64,000 bases of DNA, from contig CALGNZ010000022.1 of the NCBI GenBank assembly GCA_937957915.1, positions 33,501-97,500 of the forward strand, in the 5' to 3' direction. This document shows positions 8,585 through 16,861 of this stretch, one piece after another. The stretch is from an uncultured Granulosicoccaceae bacterium (GTDB taxonomy: Bacteria > Pseudomonadota > Gammaproteobacteria > Granulosicoccales > Granulosicoccaceae). Within the stretch, counting starts at the first letter, position 1, and every line of letters starts with the position of its first letter. The translations under genes were made by a program, and so were the position numbers. Below the pieces are notes generated by a model, which saw nothing but the letters and a program-made list of their open reading frames with translations, searched no databases and had not been told where the DNA came from.

Positions 8585-9763
8585 ATGAATAATAAATTAA
8601 TTGCCCCAATACTCGTGACCGCAAGCACGATAGGGCTTTGCGGTAATGCGCTGAGCCAGCAGCCATTGAATGGCTGGGATGCGAAATTTCAAAAGCGATT
8701 ATACCTGGGGTTAGGAGGGGGTACTTCAGTACTTAAGCCAGATACTTCAGGTATTGATGGTATCGATGTTATTGATGAAAACGACTCTGCGGCACACGTT
8801 ACCGTTGGTATGGATTTCAACAGGCGTCTGAGTTTTGAACTTCAGTATGCAGAGCTTGGAACCGCTCAACTCAGCGAAGGCGCCGAGGTAGAATATACAG
8901 AAGTCTCACTGAGCGGTTTGCTGTATCTTTGGAATGCAACGGCAGGTGGGGCTTATAGTGACTACGACGGGCTCGATATGCGCACTGGCTTGTCCATATA
9001 CGGGCGCCTTGGTGGCGGCCAGATGGAAAATGAAGCCACCGGCGTTGAAGCCAGCAGGGTTAATGATTTTCAGGTGACGGCAGGATTGGGTGCCGAGTAC
9101 GGTCTTCGTAACGGGCTTGCAGTGCGTGCTGAATACATCTCCTATGATACTGACGCGCAGTATGGCGGTTTGTCGCTGTTATATCGATTCGGTGGACTCC
9201 GAAACTCCGGCTTTGAAGGCAGCACAGAGTTGCCATCCCTGCCACCGCCACAGCCTATTTCGACATTACCACCGCCGCCCACTCCGGCAGAATTGCCTGT
9301 GCCTGCAGAGCTGTCTTCAACAACCCTGCTGGTGGAAGATACTGATGCAGATGGGGTAGCTAACGCTGAGGACCAATGTCCTGATACCGCGGTGGGTACA
9401 CCGGTTGGGGAAACTGGCTGTGCGATGTTTGATGGTGCTATAGATGGTGTGAATTTCCTCTCTGGATCAGATACGCTCACCGACTTTGCCAGAGACACAC
9501 TGGACGGTGTTGTTGCAAGAATGCAGGAATTCCCCGAAATTCGCGTATCTGTACACGCACACACAGACAGTGACGGAGACGAAGCCGAAAATATGGAATT
9601 GTCACGTCGTCGGGCTCTGTCAGTCGTACGGTACCTGACCTCAAAAGGGGTGAGCCTCGGCAGGTTTGAGGCACGTGCTTACGGTGAACGCAAGCCCATT
9701 GCTGATAACGCCACTGTAGAAGGTCGGCAGTTGAATCGCAGAGTCGAATTCAAAAAATTGTAA
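8585..9763 (+). CDS. OmpA/OprF-like outer membrane protein
   Basis: An outer-membrane protein tethered to peptidoglycan. It has a signal peptide ending NALSQQ and an N-terminal region of about 200 residues with alternating strands typical of an 8-stranded barrel (LYLGLGGG, VTVGMDFNRRLSFELQY, LSGLLYLW, SIYGRLGGG, GLAVRAEYISYD, LSLLYRF). A proline-rich hinge (LPPPQPISTLPPPPTPAEL) and one thrombospondin type-3-like calcium motif (DTDADGVANAEDQCPDT) follow, then the OmpA domain (HTDSDGDEAENMELSRRRA) to the end. The architecture matches OprF. The start at 8585 has AGAAG upstream. It is followed after 28 bp by the large calcium-repeat surface protein, probably co-transcribed. Confidence 0.9.
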   Translation: MNNKLIAPILVTASTIGLCGNALSQQPLNGWDAKFQKRLYLGLGGGTSVLKPDTSGIDGIDVIDENDSAAHVTVGMDFNRRLSFELQYAELGTAQLSEGAEVEYTEVSLSGLLYLWNATAGGAYSDYDGLDMRTGLSIYGRLGGGQMENEATGVEASRVNDFQVTAGLGAEYGLRNGLAVRAEYISYDTDAQYGGLSLLYRFGGLRNSGFEGSTELPSLPPPQPISTLPPPPTPAELPVPAELSSTTLLVEDTDADGVANAEDQCPDTAVGTPVGETGCAMFDGAIDGVNFLSGSDTLTDFARDTLDGVVARMQEFPEIRVSVHAHTDSDGDEAENMELSRRRALSVVRYLTSKGVSLGRFEARAYGERKPIADNATVEGRQLNRRVEFKKL

Positions 9764-9791
9764 GTGCCACTACAACGCTGATACAAGTTAT

Positions 9792-12700
9792 ATGAAGCAT
9801 CGCGTCTATCGATGCTGTAAACAAGCAGTCAGACAGTGTCAACATAGGTTGGCACTGCTGGTTCTGTTACTCGTCGCAACTCTCGGTGCGGCGTCTGTTT
9901 ACGGTGAAACAGAGTACAATTTCTCCTCCGTTCCAAGTCTTGTTTCCGGGGCACCCCTGTCCCTGGGGGCGGTCTATCGTTTCAAGCATGTTGCTGATGG
10001 CGTTGACGCATTGGTAACGATTGCGAATATGCACAATGCCACTGTTGTAGAGATTGACGATTCTCTGCAGGGGACAAGTGCCGCATTTCAACCACAAATA
10101 GACTCAACTGAATCAGGTGGCTATGTCGATTTCGACATAGCCTTTGTAGCGGGTGGAACTGATACTCAACAAGCTGTTTTTACGGTTGTAAGTGCCCTCG
10201 ACCTGAATACAGTTACGGAATATGATCAGTTTTTTTCAGTGTCTGATTTTACAATCGAATCAGATACTGTCCTTGATGTGTCAGTTGAAGCACCGCAAGT
10301 CCTGACTGTAAATGGTGGATCGATAGCGTTTACGTCCGTCTCGCCATTGTACACGCGCGCTGCTGTGTCATTGGGTGTTCGCAATGCAAAGAGCTTTGTG
10401 TACAGAGTGGGTACCACCAGTAGTTCGCGTCGACAGGCATCCTTGTTATTTTCGCCGTTAGATTTCTCCGATCCTGTGTTTACAAACATCAATGACTCCC
10501 CTCAAGCGCAGAATGACCGTGATGTTGTAGATTTCAATAGTAGCCTCTCCGTCGCGGCACCGGGGTTACTCGTCAACGATAGCGATATTGACAATGACAC
10601 ACTGTCGATCACCCATTTTCAACATGGCGAAAAATCTCTTGAAGCTGGTAACACTGCAGAGTTGCCAGAGGGACATTTGACAGTTAATGCGGATGGATCC
10701 TATCGGTTTTTGCCAGCTCCAAACCTGAGTGGATCAGTCACCGGAGTGACGTATGTTGTTGAAGATGGAAAAGGGGGGCATGATGAAGCGATTCTGGATC
10801 TATCTATTCGTTCGGAGGCACTGCCAACAGATTCCAGACAGCTATTGCTGGATGAACCAGCCCCTATTGTTGCGGCAGTCAACGTTGACGAAGATGAAAA
10901 CGATGATGGCTGGATTAATAGTCAGGAGCTACACGGTCCTGTGGATATTAGTTTTATCCTTCCCGAAAATGCTATTGCCGGAGACAGCCTGAGACTGTCT
11001 GACGGCCACAGTGAAAAACTATTTGTGGTTGATTCTGACGTATTGGTAGCCGGAAAGGTTGTTGCCTCATTTGTAGCGCCGGTGGACAGAGGGGTTATCG
11101 AGATCGAGGCAACCTATCTTGACGCCGAAGGTAATCTGGTATTGATGATGTCTGATCGTGCAATGATTGATCTGTTGCCAAATGCAGCGCCAACAGTAGC
11201 GATTGTTGCTGATCTCGATAATAGTGGTTTTCTGTCGCTGCAGGAACATGTCGAACTCGCCACAGTCGATATTGATTTACCCGCCAGCGCGCTGGTCAAT
11301 GATCGTGTAGAAATTCGTGCTGGAACAAAGGTTATTGATGTAGTACTGGCACCTTTGGATATTGCAAACGGCAGTCTGAGTATACCAATTACCGTACCCC
11401 CCGAAGGGAGTACCCTGTCGGTGCTGGTTAAGATTTTTGATGAAGCGGGTAATGCATCAGATATCGCCAGCGATTCAGTAGTAGTAGACACAGTGGCCCC
11501 GGTACCGCCCGTTATTGACCCACTCACCACTGCAAGCAGCACCCCGATAATTACCGGAGGTTCCCCGTTGGGCAATGACTTTATCCTGAGTGTAACTGTG
11601 AACGGTGTTGTATATGCCAGTGGAGATGGTGATCTATTGGAAACGGGTGATGGAACATGGCGATTATCGATACCGGAGCTCGACGCCTTACCAAATGGAA
11701 TTTATGATGTGCAGGCAACACTGTCTGACATGGCCGGTAATCAGAGCGTCGATACCACAGCTAACGAGCTCAAAGTGGATCTTATCGTGCCTAATATTTC
11801 GGTTGTGAGTACAGGACCGGTATCTGATCCCGCGCCGTTGATTAGTGGAGCCACTGATCAGGAAGACCTTAGTCAGGTACGTGTTGTAACGGTAGGCAAT
11901 GTCTTTGTTTGTGACGCATTGGTTGAGGATTCAGAATGGTTTTGCCGCTCGCGGATTACATTGCCTGTTGGTGACACCTCACTACTTGCCAGTGTGTCTG
12001 ATCGGGTAGGAAATTCAGGTAGTGTAGAATTTTCAATTGTGGTAGTCGCGTCTAGTGACCAGGACGCAGATGGTATTCCGGATGATGTTGATGGTACAGA
12101 TGATGCCGATGGCGATGGCCTGGCGAATTACCTTGATGCAGATAGCGACAACGATACGATAGCTGACTATATCGAGGGGGCTATTGATAGCGATGGTGAT
12201 CAGATCAGGGACTTTCTGGACCTTGATTCTGATAATGATTCTTTGAGTGATCTTTACGAGTCTGGCTTTAGCAGATTGGTCGACAGGGATGGCACTGGTA
12301 CAATTGACTCATCCATTATCGTTGGTGTAAATGGCCTGGCAGATGTCATCGAAACTGTGAAAGACAGTGGAGAGTCACCTCTGCCAGAAGATAGTGATAA
12401 TGATGGCCTGCCAGACTTTATCGATCGTGATAGTGACAACGATGGTATAGAAGATGTTGCGGAGCAGGGTATTCCTGAGTCTCCAGAGCCAAGCGCTCTA
12501 CCCGCTATGTCAGATGACCCCTCATCGGCCTTACGGGACGCCGTTGATACTGATCGTGATGGTATAGCAGACTACCTCGATCTTGACTCTGATCAGGATG
12601 GTGTTCCGGATGTGATTGAGGAAAATGGTGTAGATGCTGATCTGGATGGTCGACTTGACGATTCAGTAGACGTGAACAAGGATGGAATCAGTGACCACCG

Positions 12701-13253
12701 ATCCGGCAATGAGTATCTGGATGTCGACAGAGATGGAGTTGCAAACCAGAAGGATCTGGACAGTGATGCCGATGGCATTTCAGATTTGATAGAAAGTGGA
12801 GGCGTTGACGCGAATCTCGATGGTATACATGATGGTTGGGCTGATCAAAACGCAAACGGCATTAGCGATGATGTAGATCAGTTCTACACCGCCGGTTTCG
12901 ACACAGATGAAGATTCTATTGATGATTTATACGATGCCGACTTTGTAACTGAACAAGACTCCGATGGTGACGGCATTATTAATAGCTTTGATGTGGACAG
13001 TGATGGTAATGGACGTTTAGATATATTGGACAATGCTGAGCTTGTCGCCATCGATTCAAACCGGGATGGTGTTCCCGATATGTTCGAACCTGAATTGCAG
13101 CCCGCAATTTCAACCGGCACCGGGGCGTTAGGTTGTTCTCTGAATTATTCGTCACGAGTAGCATTGGGTGACCCGACATTTCTGCTGATGTTTTTCTTTG
13201 CAATTGTGGCGAGTAGCAGACGTAGACTTGCGCAGCTTAGTGGTCTTACTTAG
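9792..13253 (+). CDS. Large calcium-repeat surface protein with C-terminal sorting signal
   Basis: 1153 residues. An N-terminal signal peptide (LALLVLLLVATLGAASVYG) is followed by a DUF11/VCBS-like N region, then a cadherin-like/VCBS module at about residues 240-350 (NDSPQAQND, LLVNDSDIDNDTL, NADGSYRFLPAP, YVVEDGKGG). Several bacterial Ig-like modules follow (DEAGNASDIASDSVVVDTVAP; DMAGNQSVDTTANEL). From about residue 755 to 1105 come roughly fifteen thrombospondin type-3-like Asp repeats (DSDNDGI, DLDSDQDGVPD). The end has Gly-Ala-Leu-Gly-Cys, a hydrophobic segment (FLLMFFFAIVA) and SSRRR: a tripartite GlyGly-CTERM-like sorting signal. It likely acts as a surface adhesin or matrix protein. 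The stop overlaps the convergent kinase gene by 4 bp. Confidence 0.88.
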   Translation: MKHRVYRCCKQAVRQCQHRLALLVLLLVATLGAASVYGETEYNFSSVPSLVSGAPLSLGAVYRFKHVADGVDALVTIANMHNATVVEIDDSLQGTSAAFQPQIDSTESGGYVDFDIAFVAGGTDTQQAVFTVVSALDLNTVTEYDQFFSVSDFTIESDTVLDVSVEAPQVLTVNGGSIAFTSVSPLYTRAAVSLGVRNAKSFVYRVGTTSSSRRQASLLFSPLDFSDPVFTNINDSPQAQNDRDVVDFNSSLSVAAPGLLVNDSDIDNDTLSITHFQHGEKSLEAGNTAELPEGHLTVNADGSYRFLPAPNLSGSVTGVTYVVEDGKGGHDEAILDLSIRSEALPTDSRQLLLDEPAPIVAAVNVDEDENDDGWINSQELHGPVDISFILPENAIAGDSLRLSDGHSEKLFVVDSDVLVAGKVVASFVAPVDRGVIEIEATYLDAEGNLVLMMSDRAMIDLLPNAAPTVAIVADLDNSGFLSLQEHVELATVDIDLPASALVNDRVEIRAGTKVIDVVLAPLDIANGSLSIPITVPPEGSTLSVLVKIFDEAGNASDIASDSVVVDTVAPVPPVIDPLTTASSTPIITGGSPLGNDFILSVTVNGVVYASGDGDLLETGDGTWRLSIPELDALPNGIYDVQATLSDMAGNQSVDTTANELKVDLIVPNISVVSTGPVSDPAPLISGATDQEDLSQVRVVTVGNVFVCDALVEDSEWFCRSRITLPVGDTSLLASVSDRVGNSGSVEFSIVVVASSDQDADGIPDDVDGTDDADGDGLANYLDADSDNDTIADYIEGAIDSDGDQIRDFLDLDSDNDSLSDLYESGFSRLVDRDGTGTIDSSIIVGVNGLADVIETVKDSGESPLPEDSDNDGLPDFIDRDSDNDGIEDVAEQGIPESPEPSALPAMSDDPSSALRDAVDTDRDGIADYLDLDSDQDGVPDVIEENGVDADLDGRLDDSVDVNKDGISDHRSGNEYLDVDRDGVANQKDLDSDADGISDLIESGGVDANLDGIHDGWADQNANGISDDVDQFYTAGFDTDEDSIDDLYDADFVTEQDSDGDGIINSFDVDSDGNGRLDILDNAELVAIDSNRDGVPDMFEPELQPAISTGTGALGCSLNYSSRVALGDPTFLLMFFFAIVASSRRRLAQLSGLT
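12056..13100 (+). repeat. Degenerate tandem Asp-rich (TSP3-type) coding repeats
   Basis: This segment encodes a run of D-x-D-x-D-G motifs about 12-35 residues apart inside the large surface protein. The DNA is correspondingly repetitive (GATAGTGATAATGAT-like units). Such repeats bind calcium and stiffen the stalk in known TSP3 proteins. Confidence 0.8.
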
Positions 13254-14752
13254 GATGGGGTGGCCTCCGTAATTGAAAAGCAAAAACGAGTACCGTTTCC
13301 GGTATTTTTAACGCCCAATTCGCCACCGTGTAAAGCAATAATTCTTTGTGCAATCGCCAGGCCCAGCCCTGCGTTTTTCTCGCCTATGTGCTGATTGTCA
13401 GCTCGATAGAAGCGATCAAAAATATTCCCTAATTGTGACTCATCGATTCCGGGGCCATTGTCTTCAATACTGAATTCCAGGACCTTCCTCGTGTTCTGTC
13501 CGGGGTCGACTTCCAGTTTTAGTAGAGACAGCTTTACCCAGCCGTTGTCTTGCGTATATTGCAACGCATTACTTAGTAGATTGCTTATTGCTCGGTCGAT
13601 CATTGGTAAGTCGCCCAGTATTAAGTGCGGCCCTTCCTTTTGCTCGTAAGTTAGTTCAATCGATTTTGTTTCTGCGAGAGGCTGGTAACCCTGCATGACA
13701 TCGCTAATGATATCACTTAAAGACAATATCTCTTTAACCGGGAGGTCGGGATAATTTTCCAGTTTAGCGAGTTCGAACAGGTTCGATATAAGGTTTTGTA
13801 GTCTTTTGCTGTGCTTTAATGAAATGCTTAGATAGCGCTTTCGCTCTTCTTCGGTGAGTGTTTCATACTTCTGTTGCAATAACTCCAGATACCCCTGTGT
13901 TGCGGTTAGTGGGGTTCGAAGGTCATGTGAGATGTTAGCGATAAACTTTCGTCTGTTTTGGTCCTGTTGTTCCAGCTGCTGTATCTGCTCAGTGATTCTC
14001 TGTGCCATTGAATCGTAGTTGCTACCCAGTTTCGAGATCTCGTCAGACCCGGTGTCGCTGGCGGCATCTCGGTACAGTAGATTTTGGCGATAACCGGAAA
14101 TTCTGAAATCATCGATTACCCCGCTGAGAATATGCAGTCGTGCTGTGATGCGTTTAAATATCGTGAGTCCTGCCAGGAGGGAGACAAGTAGGCTGCCGAT
14201 TAGCGCGTAGATACCGATTGTGGAGATAAGGTCTGTAGCGCGACCGCGCTGATATCTCTTATGATCCTCACCACGTAAAGTGACATATAAATATCCGAGT
14301 TCCCGTTCTCCGGCTGCAAGTCGGGCTACTGAAAAAGTAACGGGGTTGTCGGGTGCTCGTGGGTCCTGTGCAAATAGCGGGAATCTATCGGAGTTGCTTT
14401 GTAAAAAATTCATTAGTGGAGCGAGGGAAATTTTTTTTATTAGTAGTTTTGATGAATCAACAGACGTCGAGGTTATTTCGCCATCCATATTCAATAAATA
14501 CAATTCCACATCTGGATTGACAATCATCATCAAATGGAAGAGTTGCTCGATATATTGTCGATCAATATCTCCTGTCAACGTTTGCGGAATCTCAGTGACC
14601 AGATTTCCCGCCAGTTTGGCGTTCTCTCGTTGCAGGTCACCCATTATTCTTTGCCTGGTCAGCGAATAAGAAATCGCTGAGTAAACAATTGCGGTGACAA
14701 AAAGCAGGGCGATTAGTGTTAGTGCCAGCTTCGCATATAGGGATTTAGGCAA
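13250..14752 (-). CDS. Two-component sensor histidine kinase
   Basis: A membrane sensor kinase. TM1 is at about residues 8-29, a ~145-residue periplasmic sensor region follows, TM2 is at about 175-199, then HAMP (KRITARLHILSGVIDDFR). The HisKA H-box is FIANISHDLRTPLTA, with His276 as the phospho-acceptor, and the ATPase domain shows a degenerate N-box (DRAISNLLSNALQYT), the G1 box IEDNGPGI, the F-box FDRFYRAD and the G2 box GLGLAI. All catalytic motifs look intact. The start is a TTG 6 nt after the stop of the response-regulator gene, so the pair is one transcript. The sensed signal cannot be read from the sequence. Confidence 0.94.
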   Translation of the reverse strand: MPKSLYAKLALTLIALLFVTAIVYSAISYSLTRQRIMGDLQRENAKLAGNLVTEIPQTLTGDIDRQYIEQLFHLMMIVNPDVELYLLNMDGEITSTSVDSSKLLIKKISLAPLMNFLQSNSDRFPLFAQDPRAPDNPVTFSVARLAAGERELGYLYVTLRGEDHKRYQRGRATDLISTIGIYALIGSLLVSLLAGLTIFKRITARLHILSGVIDDFRISGYRQNLLYRDAASDTGSDEISKLGSNYDSMAQRITEQIQQLEQQDQNRRKFIANISHDLRTPLTATQGYLELLQQKYETLTEEERKRYLSISLKHSKRLQNLISNLFELAKLENYPDLPVKEILSLSDIISDVMQGYQPLAETKSIELTYEQKEGPHLILGDLPMIDRAISNLLSNALQYTQDNGWVKLSLLKLEVDPGQNTRKVLEFSIEDNGPGIDESQLGNIFDRFYRADNQHIGEKNAGLGLAIAQRIIALHGGELGVKNTGNGTRFCFSITEATPS

Positions 14753-14758
14753 TGTCGA

Positions 14759-15460
14759 CTACTCGGCTTTTGCGAATTCGTAACCTACACCCCAACGGGT
14801 AAGGATGTATTCAGGCTCATGGGGTTTGTTTTCTATTTTTGACCGCAGCCGGTTAATGTGTGAGTTGACGGTGTGGTGATACCCTTCGTAGCTGTAGCCC
14901 CAAACTCGATCGAGCAACTGCATTCTGGAGAAAACTCGGCCTGGATTGTCCATGAAATGGTGAAGCAGATCGAATTCCTTAGGAGTCAATTCTATTTCAG
15001 TTCCATCGAGAAAAAGCCTGCGATTTTCGACATCGATTTCAAGTGCCTTAAACCTTAAAGCAGTTTGCCGCGGTTCGTCAGACTCAGAAATGTTCGCACG
15101 CCTCAGAAGGGCCTTGACCCGTGCGGTCAGTTCCAGCGTGCTGAAGGGTTTTGTCATGTAGTCGTCGGCACCCATCTCGAGACCCAAAACCCGATCGAGT
15201 TCCGAGGATTTTGCTGTGAGCATCAATATGGGGATCTGTCTGTTGCTCACCCGTACAGTTCTGCAGATTTCCAGGCCATCAACCTCCGGTAACATAATGT
15301 CCAGTATGAGCATGTCAAAAGACTCGGTTTGAGCCTTTTCCAGAGCGTCGCGGCCATTTGGCACCCAGGTGCACTCACATTGAACGTCTTTGAGTTGGAG
15401 AGCGACCAGTTCAGCGAGATCTGGATCGTCTTCTACGAGCATTATTTTTCGAGTGTTGAT
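14759..15460 (-). CDS. OmpR-family response regulator (proposed AUC start)
   Basis: The cytoplasmic partner of the downstream kinase. The receiver domain shows the acidic pair EDD, the phospho-acceptor in LILDIMLP, the conserved Thr in LMLTAKS and the Lys in MTKPF. The C-terminal winged helix (RRLFLDGTEIELTPKEFDLL; GYHHTVNSHINRLRSKIE) binds DNA. The first ATG is at 15442 and would start the protein at MLVEDD, cutting into the first beta strand with no Shine-Dalgarno nearby. Upstream in frame lie ATC-AAC-ACT-CGA-AAA-ATA before that ATG, and GGGAG sits 8 nt before the ATC. I extend to the ATC at 15460, giving NTRKIMLVEDD at the N-terminus, the normal family form. The gene is certain, the start is not. 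Confidence 0.88.
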   Translation of the reverse strand: MNTRKIMLVEDDPDLAELVALQLKDVQCECTWVPNGRDALEKAQTESFDMLILDIMLPEVDGLEICRTVRVSNRQIPILMLTAKSSELDRVLGLEMGADDYMTKPFSTLELTARVKALLRRANISESDEPRQTALRFKALEIDVENRRLFLDGTEIELTPKEFDLLHHFMDNPGRVFSRMQLLDRVWGYSYEGYHHTVNSHINRLRSKIENKPHEPEYILTRWGVGYEFAKAE

Positions 15461-15946
15461 GTCTTACTCTCCCGGTTCTCGAGGCACCATGGTCAGTTTT
15501 TATGCTCACGGGGCGCAATCAGGTCGAAAATCAAACCAGCAGCCGTAGTTCTGAGTACGCTGGTGTAAAGATCGGTTTGTTGTTGGAGCAAAGGAAATAC
15601 GGTGTACGTTCCCCGAACTATTGGATGACGGTGGCAAAGTGTACCCAATTTATCACTTTGCTTGCATCATGGTCTGGTAACTCATTTCTAACAGATTTGT
15701 ATCAGACGGTCAGATTACGTCGAAGGTAACCTTTTTGCGGGTTTGGTCATGGTGTTCCTGCCTGTGGGTATTGCAGGCGAACAAATAGCGGGTGATGGTG
15801 TCGTTTTGATGGCAGTATGCGTTGAGGTGGGATACCATATTCTGTTGATTAGAAAGACGTTAGCTTCTTTCTCTGCGCCCATTTGCACTGGCGTAATGGG
15901 CTTCCGAAGTTTGGTTTGTTTATGCCTCCATTCGTGAGATCAAAAA
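15461..15946. other. Intergenic region, no gene supported
   Basis: About 485 bp between the divergent response regulator and the DUF3581 gene. Short open frames exist on the plus strand but show no family resemblance or good ribosome site. A small hairpin, GCCTG / CAGGC, lies near 15759-15777. Promoters for both flanking genes presumably lie here. Confidence 0.4.
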
Positions 15947-16660
15947 TTGTTGAATATAGAAAAATACTATAAAAAAAGCGGCAACGTACTATCGTTTTCG
16001 CGAGATCAGGCAAGCATGTTTGCCAAGGGCGAGGCTGGAGACTTTAATCCAATTCACGATATTGATGTGCGACGTTTTTGCGTACCTGGTGATTTGCTTT
16101 TCAGTGTTGCACTACACAATGTGGGTGTATATCAATCGATGCGTTTTGAGTTTATGCAACTCGTGACGGATGCGCACGAACTGGAGATTGTTCAGGATGG
16201 AGAAAAATTTCTTCTTCAGGACACCTCTGGCAGAATATATCTGCAGGTGATAGTTGCGGGGAAAAAATCAGCCGATGCGGATGTCATCAGTGAACTGTCT
16301 CGTGCTTATATCGAGTTTTCAGGGGTTACATTTCCGTATTTGCTGGTAGACCTCTTGCGCGATAACGAAGTCATGATTAATCCCACACGGCCAGTGGTGA
16401 TGTATAAAAGTATGGCATTTACGCTAGAAAGATTTGAAACGGAAAAACTGTCACTTGATTACTCAGGCGGGTCGCTTATCGCAGATGGTAAAAAAGCGAA
16501 GGTAGATTTGCCGTTCGGAATTCTCAGTGGAGGGGAGCGGATTGGCCATGGCAGTAAAGAGATGTTATTGGGTGGGTTGAGACCTTATAACGAAGAACTG
16601 ATGGATACGTTGGTTGAAGATTATAATGCCATCAAAGAGAAATACATTGTTGGTAGCTAG
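15947..16660 (+). CDS. DUF3581 family protein (TTG start)
   Basis: The N-terminal sequence FSRDQASMFAKGEAGDFNPIHD, followed by RRFCVPGDLLFSVAL, matches the DUF3581 family of proteobacteria as I recall it; the AGDFNPIHD motif and 'PGDLLF' are reminiscent of hotdog-fold dehydratases, but no biochemical role is established to my knowledge. At 237 residues it has the expected length. No ATG lies before the conserved N-terminal motif, so the start must be one of two adjacent TTG codons (15947/15950), with GTGAG about 7-10 nt upstream. It stands alone, with divergent and distant neighbours. Confidence 0.85.
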   Translation: MLNIEKYYKKSGNVLSFSRDQASMFAKGEAGDFNPIHDIDVRRFCVPGDLLFSVALHNVGVYQSMRFEFMQLVTDAHELEIVQDGEKFLLQDTSGRIYLQVIVAGKKSADADVISELSRAYIEFSGVTFPYLLVDLLRDNEVMINPTRPVVMYKSMAFTLERFETEKLSLDYSGGSLIADGKKAKVDLPFGILSGGERIGHGSKEMLLGGLRPYNEELMDTLVEDYNAIKEKYIVGS

Positions 16661-16742
16661 TGGGCTCCGCTTTCGGATAGAAAACCTGGTTTTTGGATTC
16701 GCAGCATTTAGTCGCTGTAGAAAAGTTACAGTCCACAATCAC

Positions 16743-16778
16743 AGCATTGCTTTGTGAGCATTGCGTCGTGAGCATTGC
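16743..16778. repeat. Three 14-nt-phased copies of AGCATTGC
   Basis: AGCATTGC occurs at 16743, 16757 and 16771, exactly 14 nt apart; the two inner spacers are TTTGTG and GTCGTG. The block lies 84 bp before the transporter-like gene and could be a binding site array or a slippage repeat. Confidence 0.6.
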
Positions 16779-16861
16779 AAGCTAATGTCTCGTGGATACA
16801 CGCGTGTGATAACGACGGACCCTGTCTTTGGTTATCGTCTCTGGCTAAGGTTTGATGTCTC

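Noticed and set aside
12056..13100. Regular DNA repeats that could be mistaken for a CRISPR or minisatellite
   Set aside because: They stay in frame within one coding sequence and encode Asp-rich calcium motifs; no conserved repeat/spacer structure.
15743..15937. A 64-codon hydrophobic plus-strand frame before the DUF3581 gene
   Set aside because: No ribosome site or homologue-like pattern; lies in a probable promoter region.
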